The notes under the pieces were generated by a model. The model ran no database searches and had not been told where the DNA came from. It saw only the letters and a program-made list of their open reading frames with translations. Shown in pieces: positions 10,380 through 23,772 of a DNA stretch of 64,000 bases; the stretch's first letter is position 1; the number at the start of each line of letters is the position of its first letter. The stretch is from NCBI GenBank assembly GCA_018296165.2, contig JACKQL020000027.1, positions 372,001 to 436,000 on the forward strand, in the 5' to 3' direction. The position numbers and the translations under genes are program-made. The DNA is from Termitomyces sp. T153. Lineage: Eukaryota > Basidiomycota > Agaricomycetes > Agaricales > Lyophyllaceae.

Positions 10380-12830
10380 CTCTCATAATTGTAGGAAACC
10401 CTCTGAGCCTCTATCTGTCACTTCTCCACCAGGACTAAGTACTGCAGAGTTCTATGTCTCAGCCTGCCAACCCAGACACCTCCATGGAGGCTTTGGCCCA
10501 CAGGACAAAGCCTGGACCCACCTGTTACACCTAGAAAACCAGGTGCAACTCATACAATTATCTCTTACCCACTATACAACTGAACTCTTCACCCTCCATC
10601 AAACCACAGATCTTATCTCCTAATCACTCCAGGTGCTGCTCAAGTGCCTACCCTCTATCTCTGCACCTCCCCCAGTTGTGGAACCTGCCCTAACTGCTTC
10701 TGTATCTGTCTCTGCAGCTCCAGTGACCCTATAAGTGTGGATTCCACACTCCATGCTTCCAGATGCATACAATAGTGCTTGCTCCAGCAGAGAACATTTC
10801 CTCCAGTTCTGCCTCACCTACATCCACCTCAGCAGGAATGCATTTGACTCTGATGCATTGAAAATAGCCTGGGTACTATTGTACATGAAGACCAGACATG
10901 CCTCCACCTACATGTTGTGAGTCTTTCATTGCCCTGGAGATGTGGGAAGTTTCCCAGACTGGGCCACCTTCAAAAAGGACTTCCAAGTATCAGGTTCTGC
11001 TGACTATGGGGCTCAGCTATACTGGGGAAGTCCTTATTAGGCAGACGCAATATCCTGCACTGATAACTGGGCATTCGGGGAAGGTTTAGACTTTGGAGAC
11101 TTGTGAGGATAAGTGAGGAGGAGTGATCTGAGCAAGTCTAGGGTAGTTCAGGAAAGTCTAAGATAAGTTATGGGGAAGGGGTTGGACTTGATGGAGTGTC
11201 AGGTACAAGTCTAGAAGTGAGTATTGGAAGTGCAGGGTAAGTGGAGGCTATGCAAGTGATGGGAGTGGAGCTGGAGCTTGAGGGGGGATCAACAGAAGTT
11301 GATGGGTTTTGGGGCTCAGCAAATAGTGAGGTCCAGAGTTGGTTTAAAGAATTTTTGAGGTTTGTAATTGTAAGCATGGGTTTTGTAAAGGCATTCAGGT
11401 TGAAATGACTTGAATACAATAAAGAAAATAGAGTCAAACAAAATGAGACAGAGTCAAGATGAGATTGAAATGGGAACAAAAATAGATTCAAGTGGAGATA
11501 CAAAATAATAACAAGGCAATAACAGAGATAGAGACAAGACAAGACCAGGAGGCTGAGATAAAGGAAAATATAACATAGAACACAAAACATGAACAGAAAC
11601 AATCAGAAACACATCAGGTAATGCAGGTAATATCAAGACTAGAGTATGAGGTGCTACTCTACAACTTATATACTGACTACTTAAAAGCTTGGGGGGACAG
11701 CAGATCTGGCAGCAGGGCTCATCAGAGCTGTGCAGAGTCAACAGATGTCAGTTGTGATCAGAGGATGGGCTGTGGTGATATTCTGATAGGATCAGTTGAG
11801 GATGTGGGCCATCCTGGAGTCATTGTAATGCTCCAGAGTTGGTTGGGTAAACCAGAGTGACTAGCTAGTAACATATGCTGGAGTTAGGAATAGTGGGTGA
11901 GGGTTCTAGGAGCTCAGGAGAGGCAGGGGAAGTGTTGACAGCTGTAGAGAAGGCATTGGAGTTAGCCAGGGAGGCATCAGGGTTTGCCAAAGAAGCATCA
12001 GAGTTACTTAGAGTGGGTGCAGAGAGTGAACAAGGGTTGGGGGTGTTTGATGGGGTGTCAGGGGGAACTCTGAGGAAGCAAGCAGGTTGGAAACAATGTT
12101 TGGGGGTCCAGGGAGTGGATCATGACACTGGGCAGAGTTTTTCCTGCTAGACCCCGCCAAACTGCTGCCTTGACACTATGTGACTAGGAGCAATATGGGC
12201 AAGGAAAGCAAACCCTAGACAAGTACATCAACTCCTTCTAGGCACTGGTCAAGCAAGCTGCCTACCCTGATGGCCTTCAGTTATGCCTCACATTCCAGGA
12301 TGGCCTGCACCCTACACTGGTGGAATGCATCAGCAACCTTGCAGAGGGCCACCTAAATAACAAAAAAATTGCTTCATGGTATGATGTAGCCTGGGATCAG
12401 TGGCAACTCATGGAGATTTGACAGGAGCTCTGCCACATGCACTCCATGCTGTGCCCCACACTGGTCATCAGCCTCCAATACTCTGCATCTGCTTGCCCAG
12501 CACCTGCCCCCACTCTGACCATCCCCATGCCATGCCCCTTGCTGCCAGGCATCTCTATGGATGTGGACACAGCCTAAGAGCTCTATGCTGTGCCATTACT
12601 GTATCAGAGATGCAAGAAGCCCAGACATTTTGCACAACACTGCCCCTTGGGTCTGAAAGTGCATTACCTCTCCACAGCAAAGCAGGAGGAACTCCTCCTT
12701 TAATTGCTGGCAACAAAGGATGCTGCCAGAGCTCTGTCACTAGACAAGCTAATGCTGGAGTTGGCCCCTGAGGAGATCAGTGCTTGCATGTCATTCCTAG
12801 AACTGAAGGAGGATTTTTAGTTGAGTAACA
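10380..12830 (+). pseudogene. Element C gag remnant, split by a family A solo LTR
   Basis: The N-terminal part lies at about 10440-10920. The capsid core reads DWATFKKDFQ up to 10987 and resumes at 12131 with AEFFLLDPAK; these are contiguous in this gag family, so the LTR split one codon block. A zinc-knuckle relic (RCKKPRHFAQHC) lies near 12610-12645, with the first cysteine apparently lost. Several stops lie within the core. Confidence 0.82.
10988..12127 (-). repeat. Solo LTR of family A in element C gag
   Basis: About 1140 bp, starting TATCAGG (from TGTCAGG) and ending ATGACA. It aligns along its whole length with the solo LTR at 3694-4830 but is almost free of CpG, so it is an older insertion. 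The flanking pentamers CCAAG and CTGGG are not identical; both can derive from CCAGG by transitions, and removing the LTR plus one pentamer restores the gag reading frame (Phe-Gln-Ala-Glu). Confidence 0.88.
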
Positions 12831-13059
12831 GATGAGATGTATGCCTCTGTCACTGGGTACTAACAGGTTCTCATGTCTGTTATTAAAAAATGAAATTGCC
12901 TTTTCCAATGCCCCTTATTCTAAGACAGAAGAACCTCAATGTTCCCCTCCAAATGTACAAATACCAACTCCAGAGCCTCAGCCAACTCCCCCAATGCCAG
13001 CTAGGGTCTGCTGGCACTGTTCTGCCTGGGCACACCAAATGCCCCAGCAGTATGTAATG

Positions 13060-16000
13060 GCTTCAAGCCTGTCTGCCAACTCCCTGCACCTTGATGTAGA
13101 GATAGAGACCATGGACACTCAGCAAACCTATAGAGTCACTGCTCTCCTAGATAGTGGAATGATGGGACTGTTCTTGGACTCAGAGTTTGTCAAGCACCAT
13201 GGCCTAACCATGCAGCCACTCTCCAAGCCCATTCCAGTTTTCAACATTGATGGAATACCCAACAAAGCAGGCACCATCAGCTCTGTAGTTGACCTTGTCC
13301 TCTATTATTAAAACCATGCAGAGCATGCAGTCTTTGCCATCACCAGCTTGGGCAGACAGAACATGATCCTTGGTTTTATATGGCTCTACAAGCACAACTC
13401 CAAAGTAGACTGGACCAAGAGCAAGATAACAGTGAGCAGGTGCCCTCAGAAGTGCTCTGCCTGCACCACTGAGGCCAAGGAAGAATGCCAAGCTCAAGCT
13501 CAAGAGCACATGGCCACCTACACATGTTGCACTGGGTCTCTCCCCTCTGCTGACCTGAACCTCCTAAATCCCCCACCCCTAACATTCCCCTGTAGAGAGG
13601 CCCTCTATGAGAATGACTGGAGTAGTGGCAGAGCCCCAGAGGAAGAAGGCAGAGAGGAGTTTGGCAGTGTACATAAACCAGAGCTCCTGGAGAAAGTGGT
13701 AGAGCTGGAGGACCAGATCTATACCACCACCTTATGTCTGCTGCCCTCCATCACAGACATCTGTGCTAGCCAGACCACATCTTAGTAGCTAGCCTAGACA
13801 TTCACTGCTAACTCCACACCCTAAGAGTTCTGGGATGTTGTACTCCCCTACCTTCATATATTTGAGGATGTGTTCTCCAAGGCCTCATTTGACTCACTCC
13901 CAGAGTGCAAGCAGTGGGACTATGCCATTGAGCTATTGCCCAACTCCACACCCACCAGCTGTAAGGTCTACTCATTAGTGCCTAGAGAGCAGGACAAACT
14001 TGATGCCTTCCTGCAAGAGAATCTGAACTCCAGTTGCATATGCCCTTCCAAATCTCCAATGGCTTCTCCAGTCTTTTTTATCAAGAAGAAAGACAGCTTG
14101 CTCCAACTGGTTTAGGATTACCACATTCTCAATGCCATGACTGTGAAGAACTGCTACCCCCTCCTCCTCATCTCCAAGCTCATCAACAACCTCTAGGGTG
14201 TGCAATACTTCACTAAACTGGACATCAAGTGGGGCTACAACAATGTGTGTATCCAGGAGGGAGACAAATGGAAGGCCACCTTCTGGACCAACCAGGAACT
14301 ATTTGAACCTCTTGGTATGTTCTTTGGACTCACCAACAGCCCAGCCCCTTTCCAGACAATGATGAACAACATCCTTCAAGACCTCATCACAGAAGGTGTA
14401 GCATGTGTATACCTCAACAACATTCTCATCTATACCAAAACACTGGAAGAGCACTGCTACATTACCTGCCTTGTCTTGGAATGTCTCCACCAGCACCAGC
14501 TCTACCTCAAACTGGAGAAGTGTGAGTTTGAGCAGACCTGGATTAAGTATCTTGGCCTGATTATCTCACACACGGCTGCAGGGATGGACCTAGTGAAGGT
14601 AGGCAGGGTGGCACAGTGGCCAGAGCCCAAGAACAAGAAGGAGGTGCAGGTGTTCCTAGGTTTTGTGAACTTTTATCAGAGATTCATCCAGGACTTCTCA
14701 CATCACACCTGCCCACTATTTGACCTCACCAAGAAGGACATCACATGGAGTTGAGGGCCCCTGGAGCAGATGGCCTTTGATGCCCTCAAGCACACTGTGA
14801 CCTCAGGACCTGTCCTCCTCTTTCTAGATGAATAACTCCTTTTTCTGAGTAGAAGCTGACAGCTCCAACTTTGCCACTGGGGTTGTTCTTTCACAGCAGT
14901 CTCTGGAGGATGGGAAGTGTCATCCAGTGGCCTTCTACTCCAAGAGCCTAAATGCAGTAGAGCAGAACTACAAGATCCATGACAAGGGGATGCTGGCCAT
15001 CATCTGGTCATTTAAGGAGTGGCAGCACTTCCTGGAAGGCACACAGCATAGGTTCAAGATCTGGATGGATCACAAGAACCTCAAATACTTCTGGACAGCC
15101 AAGAAGCTCAACCACCAACAAGCCCAATGGTCCCTCTACCTAGCCAATTTTGACTTCTCACTGCACCACAAGCCTAGCCAGAGTATGGGAAAACCAGACA
15201 CCCTGTCCCAGTGAGTGGACCATGGCACTGGGGAAGAGGACAATAGCAACATTGTGCTCCTCCAGCCTGAACTGTTTGCAATAAAGCCATGGAAGGGCTA
15301 GTTGTTGAGGGAGCAGAGATAGATATCCTCCAGGACATCTGGCAGGACAACCAGAATGATCAGCAGGAAGAACTCATTGCTCAGGCAGCTCAGGTGCTAA
15401 AGTCAGAACATACTACAGGTGCCAAATCAGTCCATGCAAACAAATAGGCCCTTTAGCATGGGGTCTTGACCTTCTGGGATCATATCTATGTGCCCAACAT
15501 TCCAGAGCTCCACCAGAAGATTGTAGAGTAACACCACAACTCCCACATTGCTAGGCACTCCAAACAATGAAAAACATTGGAGCTGGTATTGGGGAATTAC
15601 TGGTGGCCCCAGATGTCTCAGTATATTAGGTTCTACACTAGTACATGCAATCTCTGTCTCTGGACCAAGCCCTAGTGCCACCTCCCCTCTGGACAGCTAT
15701 GCCTGTTGCTCATGCCTGTGGAGTGATGGAGCATTGCCTCTGTGGACTTCATTGTAGAGCTCTCTGATGCCAATGGTTATGATGCAATCATGGTGGTGGT
15801 GGACCTGTATGGCAAGCAAGCACACTTCATTCTGACTCACATCATCTGCTCTGCCATGGGCACTGCAAACCTATACCAGAGGAACATCTGGAAGCTCCAT
15901 GGCCTCTCTAACACCTACATCTCTGACTAGGGGCCACAATTCATAGCAGACTTCACCAGAGAACTCTACTGACTACTTGGCATGAAGCTTCACACCTCTA

Positions 16001-16860
16001 CTGCCTACCACATGCAGTCCAATGGCCAGACCAAATGCATACCAGGAGTTGGAGCAGTACCTCTGCCTCTTCTGCAACAAGTGCCAGGATGACTGGGACA
16101 AACTCCTCCCCAATGCCAAGTTCCAATACAACAACCACATTGACACTTCCACCCAATTCTCCCCATTCTTCCTCAATGCTGGATGACACCCATGCATGGG
16201 CTTCAAACTCCAGGCCCAGCCCTCAGAGAATCAAGCAGTAAATGAGTTTGTGGACTGGATGAAGAAGTTACAGGAGGAGGCCCAAGCAGCTCTGGCAAAG
16301 GCAAAGAGTGACATAGCACAATACTACAACTGTGGAAGGACCCCAGAGTGCAAACACCAGCCTGGGGATTGAGTCTACCTGGATGCCTCTGATATTACAA
16401 CTACTTGACCTTCAAAAAAGCTGTCACACTGCCAACTGGGACCTTTCACAGTAGAACAACAGGTAGGGCCCCTAGCCTACTGACTCTGGCTCCCTGTGGG
16501 GATGTGCCAGCTTCATCCAGTGTTTAACATGGTCAAACTGACTCCAGCCCCAATGGATCCTATTCCAGGACAATGTCCACCATCCCTGCCACCTCTGGTG
16601 GTGGTCAACAGCAGCAACAAGGAGTATGAGGTGGAGGAAATCCTAGATAGTTGTTTATTCCAGTGATGACTACAATATAAGGTGAAGTGGAAGAGCTATG
16701 GAATTGAGGACATCTCCTGGCAAACTATAGGAGAACATACATGCCTTGGAGCTCATCAGGGAGTTCTACAGGAAGCACCCAGATGCTCTGCACACCATAC
16801 AAGGAATCTATCCTATTTCACCAGTGGATAGAGCAATCAGGGACTTTTTCTACCCCACAC
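13060..16860 (+). pseudogene. Element C pol remnant with chromodomain
   Basis: Protease keeps its LLDSG motif at 13144-13158. Reverse transcriptase (13870-14754) has FGLTNSP, but the catalytic box is YLNN at 14410-14421 instead of YLDD; both aspartate codons changed G to A within former CGA contexts. RNase H runs from about 14840 to 15214. Integrase starts near 15430 with VDFIVELSD at about 15740 and YISD near 15920. A chromodomain follows at about 16615-16800 (EYEVEEILDS, then YKVKWKSYGIED), broken by two TGA codons. The chromodomain in active relatives targets integration to modified histones. The frame is interrupted by many stops. Confidence 0.9.
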
Positions 16861-16891
16861 ATTGAGATGCCACATGTTAGAAGGGGGGTGA

Positions 16892-17259
16892 CATCAGGGG
16901 ACTTCCATTTCCAACCTCTGCAACTTGTTTCAGCATCTCCACAGCTTGTTTGACATCTCCAGGGCTTGTTCCAAAACTCTGGTGATCTCCAGAGACCTGC
17001 AGAACTTTCTGTATTACCTTACTGATCATCTTCCTAGGGTTAGGGGTAGCCCCAGCCTTCTGTACAGTTGCTCCCATGCCTCCACTGCCCACTGATGTGC
17101 TGCACCAAGCAGCAGGGATCCTTAGACTTGTTCACTTTGGATTCTCCTCTGCTAGGTGATTAGTTACTGCTTGTATCTTTGTCTACCTGCTAATATACTT
17201 TGGATCCCCCTCTGCTAGCTGTGTGACTCAGATCCACTGTCCTGGAGGTCACCCTTACA
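16892..17259 (+). repeat. 3' LTR of element C
   Basis: 368 bp; begins CATCAGGGG, a decayed TGTCA start directly after the purine tract, and ends CCCTTACA. The CCTAT duplication follows and the element B integrase frame resumes. Confidence 0.92.
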
Positions 17260-17264
17260 CCTAT

Positions 17265-18200
17265 CAGCAAGATGATTGGGTCAATTACCTTGCTTTAGCT
17301 GAGTGTGCCTTCAATAATCACACCAACTCTTCTACCCAGCAATCCCCATTTTATGCCAATCTTGGTTATCATCCTAATTTCAAAGTCAAACTCACTGAAT
17401 GCACTACCAATTCAGCAGCCACAGACCTTGCTAGCCAACTCTGAGAGATCCACAAAGAACTCTGCCTCAAATTACAACATGCTAACAAATATATGGCCAA
17501 GCATTATGACTGCCATCATACACCAGCACCCAAATTCAAACCTGGTCAAAATGTTTGGCTGCTCCATCGCAACATCAAGACCACTTGCCCTTCTGACAAA
17601 CTTGATTATTGATGCCTTGGTCCCTTCAAAATTTTGGCACATCATGGAAATTCATCCTACCTTCTTGAACTTCCCCCATCTTATTCCTGTCTTCATCCAG
17701 TCTTTCATGTCTCTCTCCTCAAACCTTGGACCCCTGCTTCAACAATCCCTGATTGTATTCAATTTACTTCTGTTCTTCCAGCCAACATCATCCCCAATCA
17801 ACCATGCAATATTGCTTCTATCATAGACACCTGCAAAATTGGCCATAGATATGATGATTTGATCTTATGGAAAAACCAGCCTGACTCCAAAAACTCTTGG
17901 ATCCCTCTTTCAGATATTCCTTCTTCAATTGACAAAATCTTTGAATGTTGGCATAGATGCAATCCTAGGCAAACCTTGTCCTCTGCAAATCTATTTTATT
18001 TGTGAACTAACCCCAATAACTGAATTACCTGTACCTATCCAACATTCTGACTCATCCATTTATCATCCTATCTGCTCCCCATCTCTGCCTCCAGCACCCT
18101 CTCAACACAACTTTGAACCTTCACTTCAGACTACTACACAATTTGGCTGCACCACCCAACCACCTAAATTGAAAGACTATGCCAACTCAATTCTCAAGGG
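17265..18200 (+). pseudogene. Element B integrase end and chromodomain-like C-terminus
   Basis: QQDDWVNYLALAE (about 17267-17310) continues the integrase core interrupted at 9978; the FKPGQ-like and HPVFHVSLL segments follow in other frames up to 17720. A chromodomain-like stretch (about 17815-17960: IGHRYDDLILWKN, then SWIPLSDI) precedes the polypurine tract. Frame changes and a stop occur between 17445 and 17634. Confidence 0.82.
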
Positions 18201-18207
18201 GAGGTAA

Positions 18208-18572
18208 TGTCAAGAAAACCATGATTTTGCATCATTAATCATTCTCATCAACTCTTACATTCTCAAGTTCTGGACTCCTTTTACAATACTAATTTATCAT
18301 TATTTCATCACTTCTCCTCTTTTGCTCCTCTATATTTCACAGATCCATACAAAGTCTCAAACTCCTCCTTATCTTACAAACTCCTTATTGTTGCTTTCTG
18401 ATTCAGTTTTCTCTATATAAACTCACTGTATTTGTCTACTAAAAACTAGGCAGATCAACACAGTTGTTTGATCTCCTTTCTCTCTGTCATCTCAAGTTTA
18501 GGCCCTCATCAATTTGCCTAGTTAACTGCATTACATTGTCCATCTAATCTTGCATTAATCGAGTCTCTGACA
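18208..18572 (+). repeat. 3' LTR of element B
   Basis: 365 bp, starting TGTCAAG and ending CTCTGACA, followed by the GTTTC duplication at 18573. A TATA-like CTATATAAACTC lies near 18410-18424 and is the probable former promoter. Unlike the 5' copy it is uninterrupted, so it defines the family B LTR. Confidence 0.93.
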
Positions 18573-18577
18573 GTTTC

Positions 18578-20361
18578 GTTCCCATCTACTCTGTGCTTCT
18601 GGACTTCCAAAAAGAACCTTTTTTGGAGATCTTCCTTGACATGACTTTTTGACCTCAACTAACTCACCACGAGCCTTTGCAAGCTGTGCCACATGGTCTG
18701 CCACATGGTCTCTTCAATTTTGTGGTAATTTGAGTGGACCTGTATGTTGTGCTGTGCTGAGAAGCAACATGGGCTACCTTGGGGTTCAATTCTAGCAACT
18801 TGGACTTGTGGGAAGCTGCACAACAGCCTCAGGCAGGCAACAAAATCAATATCATTGAGTACTCATGGCACCTGAGCTCTGAGTCCATGTTCAAAGTATC
18901 ATAACTTTCTAATATACAAAGTTCCTCTGGCCCAATATGCATATTGTAGTCAATAAATCTATGATCAATGTCCATGAGGACCAAAATCTTGAGTTGAAGT
19001 CTATTGTCAAGAGAATGAAAGGCTGTTAAAGTGTTCGAGGCTGGGGAATGAAGCCAATGTGATTTGTCAGTGATGCATGTTTTATGTCGCACTGACTTGC
19101 ACAATAATGAATAAATTATATTTCAGAGCTATACACTGACATTCCAGAAAACTAAGAAGTGCTCTAACAGATGACAGCAACCCACAGAAGACAATTGTGA
19201 TGGATGCTGCTCGTCATGGAATCGTGGAATCATGAAATCGCTCAAATTGTCCTGATTTGGTTTTGATTCTGTGCATCGATATTTCAACTCCGCTCAGTAT
19301 CAGAATCAGTATCCAGCGGTCCTACTAGTAACGGGCCAGAATTCAGCTTGAATTCAGCAGCCCTGACAATCTGAATCCGGGTTCCGTTCTCATGAATCAC
19401 GTGTTTTGCAAGATAAACAGGGGTACCTTCTGCTAGGAGGTTCAAAAGCAGGCGCATCTCGCGGTCGCATTTTCGTATTTCGTATTGATGGGATTAGGTA
19501 AACAAAAAATTGAGTCTCCGACAAGCCTGTTGTCACGCGCCCGTAAATCTCCGTTTTACAATAATTATTGTATCATTGGAACAACATTAGGACGAGTGGA
19601 GAAGATGTGACAAAGGCGAGGAAAGAAAGGAAACTCGGCCTCCACTTGTTCTAATTGCAACTGATTAAAGATTGAACAGATAGAAAAATCAAGGATTGGC
19701 GTACTCCTTAAGTTCTTGATCTTAACAGGGGTGGTTTCATCAGGACCATTAGATGAATAGTTGAGTATGTTTTGGGACCGACAGACTGACTTTCAGGCTG
19801 ATTCTCACCCGAAGTCCAACCTCCAGGAGCGCCCCCACGAAAAGCTTGTTCCACGGGCCAGGGTTCTCATGTCTTGGCGTATGTACTTATGCTATGAGTA
19901 AAGTCTACACCTTTTGCAGTCTTTTTGAAATTCACCTATTATCTTCTGTAGCGTCGTGTAATGTCAACTTCTGTGAAATACACAACTGAATAAAACGGAA
20001 GATAGACAATTTCGACACGGAATGTTTTTCATTTTCAAAGATCGGACAATTTCCGAAGTTGTTGCATTTGTTTGCACTGGCATCGGCCGACCCACCGTGA
20101 TAGCGAACTGGTGGTCCAGGGTACTATATCTACTTATAAGTAGAAGAAGATCAAGGTTGTGCGTGTATACGGATGGCTGTAGCTGCAGCCAACGGCAAAA
20201 ACTGTGCAATAGTGAGCGTAAATGATAAGCGCGAAAGCCAATAGCATTATATTCACCTGAGTCACGAGGAATGGAAAAAATCCGAATTCCCGACTCTGCA
20301 TTGCCCTCCTGTTTCCTTGCGGTTCCTACTCTTTCTCTGACTCTTCCGCACGTCAACTATA
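18578..20361. other. Intergenic transition from TE block to gene island
   Basis: No gene is supported. From 18578 to about 19100 the sequence is still CpG-poor and is the host flank of element B. CpG sites become normal after about 19200. The last few hundred bases before 20362 probably hold the promoter and 5' leader of ARG5,6, but I see no clear element. Confidence 0.5.
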
Positions 20362-23355
<2,994 letters not shown>

Positions 23356-23772
23356 ATTCTTCTACTAGTGGACAGATAGTATCCAAAATGATTTGGTCTG
23401 TGTCGCAATAGAACCCTCGTGGATAGATTATCATTTTCCGGACTTGCACGCTATTGTAATTTAGATTTAGCCCGCGCGTTTTCTCGCTTCGAAACCAGGT
23501 CCAGAGCACAGCCAAACACAGCCTCATTTATTATGCCATCATCTGCACGCCGGCACGCCACCATGCATAATATAGCCAAGAACGGAAGCTGTCTTTCCTC
23601 TGCCTTTCCCCCCTATCTCTACAAGAGTAGTCTCCCTGGCCGTCGAGCTCACCATGAGCGCTAGCGATTGCACTTGGGCGCTAAAATAAATATGGCTTAG
23701 TAATACACAGCCAAATACAGCTGTCTGATGCTCGTATGTGCTGCATCTCGTTGTCCATCCGGCGCATCTAAG
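23356..23772. other. Intergenic region between ARG5,6 and CNA1
   Basis: Holds the ARG5,6 3' end and the CNA1 promoter and leader. An in-frame upstream ATG at 23728 would add 15 residues to calcineurin but has a weaker start context than 23773. No other feature is seen. Confidence 0.5.

Larger units (their letters stand above)
9979..17259 (+). mobile_element. Chromovirus C: full-length degenerate Ty3/gypsy element inside element B integrase
   Basis: Flanked by the perfect duplication CCTAT (9974-9978 and 17260-17264). Two 368-bp LTRs (9979-10346 and 16892-17259) enclose gag, protease, reverse transcriptase, RNase H, integrase and chromodomain in canonical order, and a polypurine tract (AAGGGGGG) abuts the 3' LTR. 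A family A solo LTR interrupts gag. Without it the element is about 6.1 kb. Every frame has stops and shifts, mostly from transitions at former CpG sites, so it cannot be autonomous. Confidence 0.94.
2648..18572 (+). mobile_element. Chromovirus B: complete but degenerate Ty3/gypsy element carrying nested insertions
   Basis: The element is bounded by LTRs starting TGTCAAG and flanked by the 5-bp duplication GTTTC (2643-2647 and 18573-18577). Internal order is gag, protease, reverse transcriptase, RNase H, integrase and a chromodomain-like end, typical of chromoviruses. A polypurine tract (CAAGGGGAGG) lies directly before the 3' LTR at 18208. Four later insertions interrupt it: a SINE in the 5' LTR (2780-4854, itself holding a family A solo LTR), a family C solo LTR (9034-9401), and full element C (9979-17259). 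Without these the element is about 6.2 kb, normal for the group. All frames contain stops, so it is inactive. Confidence 0.93.
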
